DNA of 64,000 bases from Limosilactobacillus sp. (GTDB lineage: Bacteria; Bacillota; Bacilli; Lactobacillales; Lactobacillaceae): positions 1 through 64,000 of the forward strand of contig JAUMUE010000003.1 of assembly GCA_030530845.1 (NCBI GenBank), given 5' to 3'. Of this stretch, positions 1 to 8,737 are shown in pieces. A program made the translations under genes and the position numbers. Every line of letters starts with the position of its first letter. Positions within the stretch are counted from its first letter, which is position 1. The notes under the pieces were generated by a model. It saw nothing but the letters and a program-made list of their open reading frames with translations. It was not told where the DNA came from and searched no databases.

Positions 1-1
1 A

Positions 2-43
2 CAAAAAAAGACCCAATTCTCTAAATGAGTCTTGAGTCTTTGT
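2..43 (-). terminator. Possible terminator after rny
   Basis: On the minus strand, just past the rny stop, an 8-bp stem (AAAGACTC paired with GGGTCTTT, one G-U) is followed by a run of T. The loop is about 20 nt, so the hairpin is weaker than others in the window. It sits at the window edge. Confidence 0.45.
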
Positions 44-92
44 ATCGTGGGCGCAAATTATTGCATCCCGATGCATTCTACCGTTTCAGCGA

Positions 93-1649
93 CTACTTAG
101 CGTAATCAACTGCGCGAACTTCACGAATAACTGTTACCTTGATGTGGCCAGGATATTCTAATTCTTTTTCGATGTTTTGTTTGATATCGTGAGCCAAGGT
201 AGTTGCTTGTAAGTCAGTAACCTTCTTTGGCTTAACGATTACTCGTAATTCACGGCCGGCCTGAATGGCAAAACTATGGTCGACGCCATCATAATTATTA
301 GCTATTTCTTCAAGCTTCTTGAGACGTTGAATGTATTGTTCGAGTGATTCACTCCGCGCGCCTGGTCGAGCACCAGAAATTGCGTCGGCAGATTGAACAA
401 GAACAGCGATCACGGATGTCGCAGGAACGTCACCGTGGTGAGAAGCGATGGTATTAACAACCACCTTGTTTTCCTTGTATTTCCGTGTCAATTCAACCCC
501 AAGTTCAACGTGTGAACCTTCAACTTCATGATCAATGGCCTTACCAATATCGTGTAAGAGACCTGCACGCTTAGCAAGGTTGACATCTTCACCCAGCTCT
601 GCAGCCATAATACCGGCTAACTTGGCGACTTCGATTGAGTGGTCGAGGACGTTTTGACCATAACTAGTACGGTACTTCATCCGACCAACCGTCTTGATCA
701 AGTCTGGGTGCATTGAGTGAATACCGAGGTCAAAGAGGGCTTGTTCACCGGTCTCTCTGAGCTTAGTATCCATATCTTTCCGTGCCTTTTCAACCGCTTC
801 TTCAATCCGTGCCGGGTGAATTCGACCATCTTGAATCAGCTTTTCAAGAGCCATCTTCGCAATTTCACGACGAACGGGATCAAAACCACTGAGGACGACA
901 GCTTCTGGGGTATCATCAATGATCAAATCAATCCCCGTCAGCGTCTCAAGTGTCCGGATGTTACGACCTTCGCGACCGATAATCCGACCCTTCATATCGT
1001 CATTTGGCAGTGTAACCACAGATACAGTCGCTTCTGAAACGACATCAGCGGCGCTCCGTTGAATTGCTTCAATAATGAGCTTCTTAGCGTTACGATCAGC
1101 TGTGATTTCTGCTTCTTGTTCACTGTCACGAATCATGACTTCTCGTTCAGCCTTCAATTCGACCTTCATCTCAGCGAGCAATTGTTGCTTGGCGTCTTCG
1201 TGTGACATTTGGGCAACCTTTTCTAATTCGCCTTGACGTTGTTCTACCAATTGATCAGCTTGTTCTTGAGTAGCACGAAGCTTTTCAGTCTGTTGGTCCA
1301 GCTTGCGTTCACGGTTAGAAAGTTGGTTTTCCCGCTTTTCAAGAGCTGAATCCTTATGATCTAAACTTGTTTCACGTTGCAACATACGGTCTTCTTGCCG
1401 TTGAATTTCGTTGCGTCTTTGCTTTAACTCATCTTCAACATTTTCCCGGTAGCGATGACTTTCTTCCTTCGCTTCCAGGATGGCTTCTTTCTTCGCCGTT
1501 GCTGCTTCTGATTTAGCTGAGGCAATAATCCCTTCAGCCGTCTGTTTAGCTACGTCAAGCTTCTTTTCGTAAGAATACTTGCGCACAGCATAGCCAATAA
1601 CAAGACCGACAACCATAGCAAGCAAGGCGAAAACTAATAACTGCATCAT
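93..1649 (-). CDS. rny: Ribonuclease Y
   Basis: Membrane-anchored endoribonuclease that starts decay of many mRNAs in Firmicutes. The 518-aa protein has an N-terminal membrane helix (about residues 4-22), a long charged coiled coil (about 30-200), a KH domain with GREGRNIR near residue 225, and an HD domain with the HDIGKA motif near 368. Length is normal for the family. Two ATG codons lie in tandem; the second (1646) is 7 nt from the GGAGG ribosome-binding site and is the better-spaced start, so the first Met may not be used. It is separated from recA by a terminator and has its own promoter. Confidence 0.97.
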   Translation of the reverse strand: MMQLLVFALLAMVVGLVIGYAVRKYSYEKKLDVAKQTAEGIIASAKSEAATAKKEAILEAKEESHRYRENVEDELKQRRNEIQRQEDRMLQRETSLDHKDSALEKRENQLSNRERKLDQQTEKLRATQEQADQLVEQRQGELEKVAQMSHEDAKQQLLAEMKVELKAEREVMIRDSEQEAEITADRNAKKLIIEAIQRSAADVVSEATVSVVTLPNDDMKGRIIGREGRNIRTLETLTGIDLIIDDTPEAVVLSGFDPVRREIAKMALEKLIQDGRIHPARIEEAVEKARKDMDTKLRETGEQALFDLGIHSMHPDLIKTVGRMKYRTSYGQNVLDHSIEVAKLAGIMAAELGEDVNLAKRAGLLHDIGKAIDHEVEGSHVELGVELTRKYKENKVVVNTIASHHGDVPATSVIAVLVQSADAISGARPGARSESLEQYIQRLKKLEEIANNYDGVDHSFAIQAGRELRVIVKPKKVTDLQATTLAHDIKQNIEKELEYPGHIKVTVIREVRAVDYAK

Positions 1650-1728
1650 TTCACCTCCGCTTCAACTATTTTGTTGTTGGTTGGTTAATTATTTTCACCG
1701 TGTGATAATCGCATACCACACAAATTAA

Positions 1729-1757
1729 ATTTTAAGCTTGCTAATCTTAAGTGTCAA
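1729..1757 (-). promoter_or_regulatory. Promoter of rny
   Basis: Minus-strand TTGACA (1752-1757), 17-bp spacer, TAAAAT (1729-1734). The -35 is perfect and the -10 differs from consensus at one base. It lies between the recA terminator and rny, so rny can be transcribed independently of recA. Confidence 0.8.
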
Positions 1758-1780
1758 TAAAATAATGTTCGAGATGAAAA

Positions 1781-1818
1781 TAAAAAACTGACATTGGCGC
1801 AAATGCTCTAATGTCAGT
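1781..1818 (-). terminator. Terminator after recA
   Basis: On the minus strand an 8-bp perfect stem (CTGACATT with AATGTCAG) is followed by TTTTTT. It lies about 20 bp beyond the recA stop. Confidence 0.85.
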
Positions 1819-1840
1819 CTAGTGTATGTTTGAAAGAAAA

Positions 1841-2905
1841 TTACTTCTTGCTTGCTTCTTCGATGGTTTCTTGTTCAGAACCTTCTGCAGGCTTAGTAGT
1901 TTCAGTACCTTCTAATGGTTGCATACCATATGCTTCACGGACCTTGTTCATAAGTTCGCTCATGCTTTCTGGGTGGTCAGCAAGCCACTTCTTAGCATTT
2001 TCACGACCTTGACCGATCCGTTCGTTGCCGTATGAGTACCATGCACCACTCTTGTTAACAAAGTCGTTTTCAACAGCCATGTCAAGCAATTCACCGGTCT
2101 TAGAAATACCTTCACCGTACATGATATCAACATCACAACGCTTGAATGGAGGAGCAACCTTGTTCTTAACAATCTTTACGCGGGCCTTGTTACCGATAAC
2201 GTCAGTACCTTCCTTGAGTTGTTCAGCACGGCGGATTTCCATCCGGATCGTGGAGTAGAACTTCAAGGCACGACCACCAGTGGTAGTTTCAGGGTTACCA
2301 AACATAACACCAACCTTTTCACGAATCTGGTTGATGAAGATTGCGATGGTCTTGGTCTTGTTGATTTCACCGGAAAGCTTACGAAGAGCTTGTGACATCA
2401 AACGAGCTTGAAGACCGACGTGAGCGTCACCCATGTCACCATCAATTTCAGCTTGTGGTACAAGGGCAGCAACAGAGTCAATAACAACCAAGTCAATGGC
2501 ACCACTAGCAATCAGGGCATCGGCAATCGCCAAACCTTCTTCACCAGTGTCTGGTTGTGAGAGAAGCAGGTCGTCAATGTTGACACCCAACTTTTCTGCG
2601 TATTGTGGGTCAAGGGCGTTTTCAGCATCGATGTAAGCTGCTGTACCACCTTGACGTTGAACTTCTGCTACGGCGTGTAAGGCAACAGTGGTCTTACCAG
2701 AACTTTCTGGACCGTAGATTTCTACTATCCGACCACGTGGGTAACCACCAACACCGAGGGCGCGGTCAATAGCTAAAGAACCACTAGAAATAGTGGCAAC
2801 TTTCATATCCGCTGCATCACCCATGCGCATGATAGAACCTTTACCAAAGTTCTTTTCGATCTTTTTCAGTGCAGCTTCGAGGGCTGCTTTACGCTGGTCT
2901 GCCAA
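1841..2905 (-). CDS. recA: Recombinase A
   Basis: ATP-dependent strand-exchange protein and SOS coprotease. The 354-aa product has the Walker A motif GPESSGKTT near residue 66, the RecA core through about residue 325, and an acidic, variable C-terminal tail. The start is a TTG (2903-2905), 8 nt from a good GGAGG at 2914-2918; no ATG is available at that position. A LexA-type box lies about 80 bp upstream, directly after the cinA stop, so recA is probably transcribed both from the cinA side and from its own SOS-regulated promoter. Confidence 0.98.
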   Translation of the reverse strand: MADQRKAALEAALKKIEKNFGKGSIMRMGDAADMKVATISSGSLAIDRALGVGGYPRGRIVEIYGPESSGKTTVALHAVAEVQRQGGTAAYIDAENALDPQYAEKLGVNIDDLLLSQPDTGEEGLAIADALIASGAIDLVVIDSVAALVPQAEIDGDMGDAHVGLQARLMSQALRKLSGEINKTKTIAIFINQIREKVGVMFGNPETTTGGRALKFYSTIRMEIRRAEQLKEGTDVIGNKARVKIVKNKVAPPFKRCDVDIMYGEGISKTGELLDMAVENDFVNKSGAWYSYGNERIGQGRENAKKWLADHPESMSELMNKVREAYGMQPLEGTETTKPAEGSEQETIEEASKK

Positions 2906-2983
2906 ATTAATTTCCTCCCTTATTTAGGAATCATTTACGTCAATTAACGATACCAGTTTTCACCACAAAAAACAAGAAAAAAG

Positions 2984-2997
2984 TGAACAACTGTTCG
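2984..2997 (-). promoter_or_regulatory. LexA (SOS) box upstream of recA
   Basis: The sequence GAAC-N4-GTTC (2985-2996) matches the Gram-positive LexA/DinR core exactly and is extended to CGAAC on one side. On the minus strand a weak promoter can be drawn just downstream (TTGTTT, 17 bp, TATCGT). Repression of recA by LexA is inferred from position. Confidence 0.75.
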
Positions 2998-4245
2998 TTA
3001 TTTCTTTAACGCCTGATATAACATTTGAAGGCCGTATTGAACACTGAGATTACGGATTGCTTGGCGGCCAATATAACCGGCTAAGTGGAGTACCTTCGTC
3101 TGTGTTGGCTGATCACGCTGAGCTAATCCAAGCCAAACTGTTCCTGCTGGTTGCCCTTCTAAGTCGTCGGGTCCAGCGACACCGGTGAATGCGACACCGA
3201 AGTCTGCGTCGATTTTTTGCCGCGACTTTTCTGCCATCTGAGCTGCGGTCTGCGAACTTACGACACCGTACTCATCAACGACATCCTTGTCCACTCCCAC
3301 CAGCGATTCCTTAGCGCTAGCAGCGTATGTCACAAATCCACCGTCAAAGACATTAGAAGCCCCGGGAACGGAGCAAAGCGTACTTTGGAAAAGTCCCCCA
3401 GTCAGGCTTTCTGCTCCGGTAACTTTCTTGCCAGCGTCCTTGAGCATTTCCACAACTACTTGAGCCAGGGTGCAATCATCCCCGTCTCCGAAGTAATATG
3501 GTCGCTCGATTTCCAGGATCTTTTCCGAAACTTGATCCAGGAGTTGATCCGCTTGATCCGTTGGCAGGTCGTAAACATTGATCCGGAGTTGAATCTGGCT
3601 TGGTTGAACATATGAAGTAACTGTCATATGTTCAAATCCGGCCGTAGCTTCTTCCACTTCTGCCATCAATTGTGATTCAGGCCGTCCAAGGAAATTCAGG
3701 GTCCGACTCGCAATCGCACGCCCGGTCCCGAACCGTTCTACTAAAAGTGGATGGACGCTTTGTTCGAGCATCCCCGTGAATTCCGATGGTGGCCCCGGCA
3801 ACACAACGACGACCTTACCAGCATCTTCGTACCAACTTCCTAGCGCCAGTCCAACTGGGTTAGCCAAAATCGTGCTACCAGCTAAATAGCGTGCCTGACG
3901 GATGTTTTCTTCTGGCAAAGTAATCCCGCGATCCTTGAAGGTCTCCTGGATCCAGTTCCAGTGATCTTGATCAACAGATAATTCTACGCCTAATGCGTCT
4001 GCAGTACTCTGCAAGGTCACGTCATCTGTGGTAGGTCCTAATCCACCACAGACGAATATCAAGTCGGCCCGACTCCACGCTGCGTGAATTGCGTCTTGAA
4101 TCTGGGCGTGGTCGTCAAAGACAGTAACCTGGTATGGCACCTTAATATCTAGTGATGTCAATTCCTGTGCCAGCTTCGGTGCGTTGGTATTTACAATTTG
4201 ACCTAGTGCTAGTTCGGTTCCGACTGAAATAATCTCAGCATCCAT
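2998..4245 (-). CDS. cinA: CinA, competence/damage-inducible protein
   Basis: The 415-aa protein has an N-terminal MoaB/MogA-like molybdopterin-binding fold (VCGGLGPTTDD near residue 66) and a C-terminal CinA domain (about 255-410, containing the ESLTGG motif) of the nicotinamide-nucleotide amidase type. In streptococci CinA is co-induced with recA in competence and targets RecA to the membrane; that role is not shown here. Ribosome-binding site GGGAGG is 7 nt from the ATG. The gene lies directly upstream of recA, the usual order in lactobacilli. Confidence 0.95.
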   Translation of the reverse strand: MDAEIISVGTELALGQIVNTNAPKLAQELTSLDIKVPYQVTVFDDHAQIQDAIHAAWSRADLIFVCGGLGPTTDDVTLQSTADALGVELSVDQDHWNWIQETFKDRGITLPEENIRQARYLAGSTILANPVGLALGSWYEDAGKVVVVLPGPPSEFTGMLEQSVHPLLVERFGTGRAIASRTLNFLGRPESQLMAEVEEATAGFEHMTVTSYVQPSQIQLRINVYDLPTDQADQLLDQVSEKILEIERPYYFGDGDDCTLAQVVVEMLKDAGKKVTGAESLTGGLFQSTLCSVPGASNVFDGGFVTYAASAKESLVGVDKDVVDEYGVVSSQTAAQMAEKSRQKIDADFGVAFTGVAGPDDLEGQPAGTVWLGLAQRDQPTQTKVLHLAGYIGRQAIRNLSVQYGLQMLYQALKK

Positions 4246-4309
4246 AATTTGCCTCCCAAATATATAAACGGATTTAATCTAAATATGTACCAAAAAACTT
4301 TTTAAATCA

Positions 4310-4340
4310 AGAAAGAGGCCGAGATCAGATCTCAGCCCCT
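4310..4340 (-). terminator. Terminator after pgsA
   Basis: On the minus strand a 10-bp stem (GGCTGAGATC pairing with GATCTCGGCC) is followed by a T-rich but not continuous tract. It separates the ymfF-ymfH-rodZ-pgsA unit from cinA-recA. Confidence 0.65.
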
Positions 4341-4346
4341 TGTATC

Positions 4347-4931
4347 TTACTTGAATCCATCTGAGAAGACTCCCCGTCCTTTGACGAAGTAGTCGATTCC
4401 AGAGTAAACAGTGAAGAATAAGCAGATGTACAACATGATTTGGCCAAATGGAATGTTCCAGATTGCGAAAATGACGTTGTTCATCAGCAGGAAAATAATC
4501 GCGATGAATTGGGTAGTTGTCTTGATTTTACCAGGCATCTTAGCGGCCAGTACCACACCGTCTTGTTCAACGAGAAGAAGACGTAAACCGGTCACTGACA
4601 ATTCACGCCAGATGATGATAGTAGTCACCCATGCTGGAACAACTTGGGTCGCGGTCATGACGATAAATGCAGTCATAACCAGCAACTTGTCGGCCAGTGG
4701 GTCAGCAAACTTACCGAAGTTCGTCACCAACTTGTGCTTACGTGCGATGCGTCCGTCCAGGTTGTCAGTCAAGGTCGCTGCAATAAAGAGGATTGCTGCG
4801 ATCAGTTGGGCAACTGGAATTGTCGCACCCAAGAAAGTCACGCTTCCCCATCCTAATGGCAAGACCATCAGTAACAGGAAAAATGGAATGATGAAAATTC
4901 GAACGACAGTTAACTTATTTGGCAAATTCAA
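4347..4931 (-). CDS. pgsA: CDP-diacylglycerol-glycerol-3-phosphate 3-phosphatidyltransferase
   Basis: Integral membrane enzyme that makes phosphatidylglycerol phosphate from CDP-diacylglycerol and glycerol-3-phosphate. The CDP-alcohol transferase signature DGxxAR-x8-GxxxDxxxD is complete (DGRIAR ... GKFADPLAD, about residues 59-81). The 194-aa length and several hydrophobic segments fit the family. The start is TTG with GGGAGG 8-9 nt upstream. It is 18 bp downstream of the rodZ-like gene and probably cotranscribed with it. Confidence 0.95.
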   Translation of the reverse strand: MNLPNKLTVVRIFIIPFFLLLMVLPLGWGSVTFLGATIPVAQLIAAILFIAATLTDNLDGRIARKHKLVTNFGKFADPLADKLLVMTAFIVMTATQVVPAWVTTIIIWRELSVTGLRLLLVEQDGVVLAAKMPGKIKTTTQFIAIIFLLMNNVIFAIWNIPFGQIMLYICLFFTVYSGIDYFVKGRGVFSDGFK

Positions 4932-4949
4932 TTTTGGTTCCTCCCAGGA

Positions 4950-5984
4950 TTAACGGGTACCACTATTTTGAGTATTCCCAGTGGTTACCGTAGTTCTTTG
5001 ACCGTTGTTAGTAGTTGTGGTCTGATTGTAACTGCTAGTAGCGGTGCTCGTGTTCCGTACAGTGTTAGCGGATGAAGATTGGCTATTAGTTGAGCTACTT
5101 GATGATGAGCTTGAAGAACTTGATGAGGTACCAAAGTCAATTGAGATGGTCCGAGTGTTAGGAGCCTTGTTGCTATTGGTGAAATCAAGGTTCTTGCCGT
5201 TGATCTTCAACTTAGTACCATTAGTAACTGTCACGTAAATTACGATCCGGTTAGTGTCCTTAGCGATCTTCACGCTGTCCTTGCCGTTAGCTTGGAGTGT
5301 CTTGCTGTACAGAGTTTGGTTATTAGCAGTAACACGAACAGTAGTAGCTTGGGTTGCTTGGATGTCCAAAGTAGTGTCCTTGTCCAACTTGGAAGCAGTG
5401 TAGGCAACACTGTATGAGTTACGTCCAGTTTCCTTAATGGAGAAGCTCTTCTTAGCGGCCTTCTTAACCTTCTTCTTGGACTCCTTCTTACGGCTTTCAC
5501 CGGAAACAGAAACGGAGCTGTTGTCAATCCGGGTCGCAGCATCACGGTGGCTACGGTTGATTGCAGTAATCCAAATCGCACCCAAGACCAGCAAGATTAC
5601 CACACCGACAATCGCAGTAGGCATGTATTGACGAGCCTTACTTACGCTGTTGCTAACGGTCTTGCGTTGGCTAGCACGTGTCTCAACAGCTTGTGAAATG
5701 TGGTCTGAGTATTCGCTGGTCTTTGCATCTGGCAAATCGTCATCGTATTCACGCAACAATTCGTTACCATCTAAGCCAACAGTGTCAGCGTATTGCTTCA
5801 CAAATGCACGAACGTAAAAGTCACCAGGTAATTCATCGAACTTTTCGTCTTCAATTGCAATTAAGTAGCGTTTTTGAATCTTAGTAATTTGTTGCAAATC
5901 GTCTAAGGTGTATCCCTTAACTTGGCGAGCCTTTTGCAGCTTCTTACCAATTTCTAAGCGTTGTTCGCTGTCTTTTTCGCTCAT
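4950..5984 (-). CDS. rodZ: RodZ-like cell-shape protein (HTH, one membrane span)
   Basis: The 344-aa protein has a Cro/cI-type helix-turn-helix at about residues 12-75, a basic linker, a single membrane helix at about 122-142, and an extracytoplasmic region with a DUF4115-like beta domain (about 175-280). It ends in a low-complexity tail with a run of about twelve Ser followed by Ser/Thr/Asn. This is the RodZ/YmfM architecture; RodZ bridges MreB filaments to the elongation machinery. The position between ymfH and pgsA is that of B. subtilis ymfM. The Ser-rich tail is probably a cell-wall spacer. Confidence 0.88.
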   Translation of the reverse strand: MSEKDSEQRLEIGKKLQKARQVKGYTLDDLQQITKIQKRYLIAIEDEKFDELPGDFYVRAFVKQYADTVGLDGNELLREYDDDLPDAKTSEYSDHISQAVETRASQRKTVSNSVSKARQYMPTAIVGVVILLVLGAIWITAINRSHRDAATRIDNSSVSVSGESRKKESKKKVKKAAKKSFSIKETGRNSYSVAYTASKLDKDTTLDIQATQATTVRVTANNQTLYSKTLQANGKDSVKIAKDTNRIVIYVTVTNGTKLKINGKNLDFTNSNKAPNTRTISIDFGTSSSSSSSSSSSSTNSQSSSANTVRNTSTATSSYNQTTTTNNGQRTTVTTGNTQNSGTR

Positions 5985-6025
5985 TATAAAATCTCCATAA
6001 TCTCTTTTTTTTAAATCACTAAATT

Positions 6026-6051
6026 ATTATATCATGCACTCACAATTGTGA
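6026..6051 (-). promoter_or_regulatory. Promoter of rodZ-pgsA with overlapping palindrome
   Basis: A perfect TATAAT (6026-6031) preceded by TG gives an extended -10. Nine bases upstream is a perfect 12-bp palindrome, TCACAATTGTGA (6040-6051), lying where the -35 would be. No good TTGACA is present, so the palindrome may be an operator. Confidence 0.6.
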
Positions 6052-6069
6052 ATGTTAAGAAAATACAAA

Positions 6070-7368
6070 TTAATGATGTTCAGACACAATTTGGAAAACC
6101 GACATCCCTTCAGGCTTAATAAAGTCTTTGGCAGCTTGGTGTAAGTCGGCCAATTGAATCTTTTTCATTTCATTGATTTCATCCATCAATGTAGCGCCGT
6201 TAAAAAGGTCTCCGCCGTATCGGTTACCGATTGCTTCCGGTGAATCTAACAGGCTGATCAAGCGACCAATCTCGGCCTTCTTGATTCCGTCAAACCGATC
6301 GGCAGCCTTGTCGATCTCTTCGTCCGCGTTTTCCAAAATATCAATCACTTCATCCGCAAACTTTTCGAGGTGATCAGTATTGGTGCTGAAGTAAGCGAAG
6401 TGGAATGCGCGGGTCATGTCAAAGTTGTAGCCGAATGAATCGTCAATGATCCCTTCGTCATAGAGTCGCAGGTAGTTGTCAGAAGTATCATCCAGCAACA
6501 TATCTAGCAATAAGTCGACCGCGAGCTTGTAGTGCAGGCGTTCGTTTCCGTCATCAAATTGCTTCAATCCGCGAAGTCCTACCATAACTTTTGGACGGTT
6601 AACATCCATCGTCAAAGAACGGAATGGGATAACGTCATGGCCAGTGGGGTCGTTGAGCTCGAAGTAACGTTCTGGCGTTTCTTGTGGTCCAAAGTCCTTC
6701 TTCGCCTGGTTTTCTCTGATCCATTGAATCGTTTCTTCCGGATCCAACTTACCGACCAGCATCAAGTTCATGTTGTTTGGTTGGTAGAAGGTCTTGTAGC
6801 AGTCCATCAGAATCTCAGGCGTGATCTTACTGATAGAATCTACCGTCCCGGCAATATCGATGTGCATTGGGTCGTGTGGGTAGAGGTTACCCAAAATTCC
6901 CAGGTAGAGTCTCCAGTTGGGGTCATCATTGTACATTTGAATTTCTTGGCCAATGATCCCCTGTTCCTTTTGCACCGTCTTTTCGGTGAAGTATGGGTCT
7001 TGGACAAAATCGAGCAAGACATCCAAGTTTTCTTTGAGATGACTAGTCGTTGAGAAGAGGTAACTGGTCTGCGTGAAACTAGTGAAGGCGTTAGAATCTG
7101 CCCCTAATTTCCCAAACAAATCAAACGCATCATGGTCCTCTTTTTCGAATAACTTGTGCTCGAGGAAGTGGGCCACCCCATCCGGTACCACAACCCCTTC
7201 TTCTTGTTGGTATGGACGGAAGTTGTTATCAATCGAACCAAAGTCAGTCGTCATGATGGCGTAGGTCTTGTTGAAACCTTTCATTGGCATCAATTGCACC
7301 TTCAACCCATTGTCTAAGGTCTCGCGGTAAATTGACCGGTTAAATTCTTGATAAAGATAATTCTCCAT
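6070..7368 (-). CDS. ymfH: M16 family zinc peptidase, catalytic subunit (YmfH)
   Basis: Insulinase-like peptidase of 432 aa. It has the inverted zinc motif HFLEH (about residues 67-71) and the downstream glutamate region typical of M16 enzymes, followed by the inactive second M16 domain. The ATG is 5 bp after the ymfF stop, with a GGTGAG ribosome-binding site overlapping the ymfF end. The YmfF/YmfH pair is common in Bacilli next to pgsA-cinA-recA; the substrate is not established from this sequence. Confidence 0.9.
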   Translation of the reverse strand: MENYLYQEFNRSIYRETLDNGLKVQLMPMKGFNKTYAIMTTDFGSIDNNFRPYQQEEGVVVPDGVAHFLEHKLFEKEDHDAFDLFGKLGADSNAFTSFTQTSYLFSTTSHLKENLDVLLDFVQDPYFTEKTVQKEQGIIGQEIQMYNDDPNWRLYLGILGNLYPHDPMHIDIAGTVDSISKITPEILMDCYKTFYQPNNMNLMLVGKLDPEETIQWIRENQAKKDFGPQETPERYFELNDPTGHDVIPFRSLTMDVNRPKVMVGLRGLKQFDDGNERLHYKLAVDLLLDMLLDDTSDNYLRLYDEGIIDDSFGYNFDMTRAFHFAYFSTNTDHLEKFADEVIDILENADEEIDKAADRFDGIKKAEIGRLISLLDSPEAIGNRYGGDLFNGATLMDEINEMKKIQLADLHQAAKDFIKPEGMSVFQIVSEHH

Positions 7369-7373
7369 TTGGT

Positions 7374-8621
7374 TTAATTCTCACCACTTAAAAGATATAC
7401 TGCTTGTTTGCTTAACGTCTTGGCAACTTGAACAACCTGGTCGCGGGTCACGGCATTGATCTTAGCCACGGTATCGACATCGGACAGGCCGAGAATATTT
7501 CTGACCATCTTGCGTCCGAGAATGTTCGTCGCTGCATCAGTGCTGGAAAGGTATTGGTTCACCAATCCACTCTTGACCTCAGCCATTTCTTCATCAGTGA
7601 ATTGGCCGTTTTGCAGGTCGACTAATTGTTGGTCGATTAACTCTTCTACCTGACGAGCCTTGCGTGAATCGATCCCGGATTGGACGCTCAAAAAGCCGTT
7701 GAATGCAGTGAAACGACTGGATGCGTAATATGCTAAACTAGCGCGTTCACGGACATTGATAAAGAGCTTGGAGTATGGGCTCCCACCGAAGAGATCGTTG
7801 AAGACCAGAGCGGCGTAGTAGAGGTCATCCCCGCTGTAGATTGGCATGGAATAGCCGATGTTGAGTTTGGCCTGGCTGATTGGTTGGTATTCGACGTGAC
7901 GTTGGACTTGCTTGTAAGAATCCTGATGATAGAGGATGTCGTCATCTCTTGTGTCACGATCCTTAAATGGCAATTTGGCGAATGCTGCACGTACATGATC
8001 CTCGTCCACATCCCCTAAGAAGAGAATGTCGACACGATCACTGTCAATCATGTCCTTGTATGCCTGGTAGACACTGGATGGCGTCAAAGCATCAACGTCT
8101 TCACTGCGACCAAAGCTTGGGACCTTCATCACGGAGTCATCCTTGTAGTATAGGTCCATCAGGCTACGTCCGGCCCAGAATTGCTTATCGTCGTAGTAGC
8201 TGTCGATCGTGCTCTTCAGGTTGATAGCTTGGCGGTCAAAGGTTGCTTGATCGAACTTGCCGTCTTCTACCAATGGATTGAAGAGAATTTCTGAAATCAG
8301 ATCGACTACCTGGTTAAACAAGTCTGTATCCGCCAGTTGGTCAGTGACGAAGCTAGCCTTCAAACGCATGCAGTGCATTTGTCCAATCCGACTTACACCA
8401 GTACTCAAGTAAGTCCCGTACTGCTTGGCAAGTTGGTCTGCCAGTGCAGTCTGCGTAGGGTACTTCTTCGTGCTGGTCTCAAGTAAGTTGGAGAGCAGGT
8501 TTCGTTCTGTCGCATTGCTGCTCGTCTGGGGAGTAGCAAAATTGATCAGGATCTGATTCATATTAAATTTCTTGCTTGGAATAACATCCAAATTTACTCC
8601 AGAAGCCAAGCGATAATGCAT
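7374..8621 (-). CDS. ymfF: M16 family peptidase-like partner subunit (YmfF)
   Basis: A 415-aa M16-fold protein upstream of ymfH. At the place of the HxxEH zinc motif it reads LLSNLLETSTKKY, with neither His, so it cannot bind zinc in the usual way. It is most likely the non-catalytic half of a heterodimer with YmfH, as in other two-subunit M16 peptidases. Start ATG with AAGGAG 9 nt upstream; it has its own good promoter. Confidence 0.88.
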   Translation of the reverse strand: MHYRLASGVNLDVIPSKKFNMNQILINFATPQTSSNATERNLLSNLLETSTKKYPTQTALADQLAKQYGTYLSTGVSRIGQMHCMRLKASFVTDQLADTDLFNQVVDLISEILFNPLVEDGKFDQATFDRQAINLKSTIDSYYDDKQFWAGRSLMDLYYKDDSVMKVPSFGRSEDVDALTPSSVYQAYKDMIDSDRVDILFLGDVDEDHVRAAFAKLPFKDRDTRDDDILYHQDSYKQVQRHVEYQPISQAKLNIGYSMPIYSGDDLYYAALVFNDLFGGSPYSKLFINVRERASLAYYASSRFTAFNGFLSVQSGIDSRKARQVEELIDQQLVDLQNGQFTDEEMAEVKSGLVNQYLSSTDAATNILGRKMVRNILGLSDVDTVAKINAVTRDQVVQVAKTLSKQAVYLLSGEN

Positions 8622-8668
8622 GAATTTATAGTCTCCTTTATGATTGTTCAGTTGCGTACCGACTATTA

Positions 8669-8697
8669 ATGATACTTGAAATATCGCCTAATTTCAA
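8669..8697 (-). promoter_or_regulatory. Promoter of ymfF-ymfH
   Basis: Minus-strand TTGAAA (8692-8697), 17-bp spacer, TATCAT (8669-8674); each hexamer has one mismatch. It lies between the ABC importer terminator and ymfF. Confidence 0.8.
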
Positions 8698-8701
8698 ACC
8701 A

Positions 8702-8732
8702 CAAAAAAGGGACGCGGTAATTCCACATCCCC
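8702..8732 (-). terminator. Terminator after the amino-acid importer operon
   Basis: Minus-strand 9-bp stem (GGGATGTGG with CCGCGTCCC, two G-U pairs) followed by TTTTTT. Confidence 0.85.
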
Positions 8733-8737
8733 AAATG

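Noticed and set aside
4411..4953. A 180-codon open frame opposite pgsA
   Set aside because: It has no ribosome-binding site and is antisense to a clear, conserved enzyme; its composition follows the complement of hydrophobic codons.
5090..5140. Serine-codon repeat near the end of the rodZ-like gene as a possible tandem repeat element
   Set aside because: It is in frame and encodes a Ser-rich tail, a normal variable feature of such proteins.
6532..7053. A 173-codon open frame opposite ymfH
   Set aside because: Antisense shadow of a well-supported peptidase gene, with no start signal.
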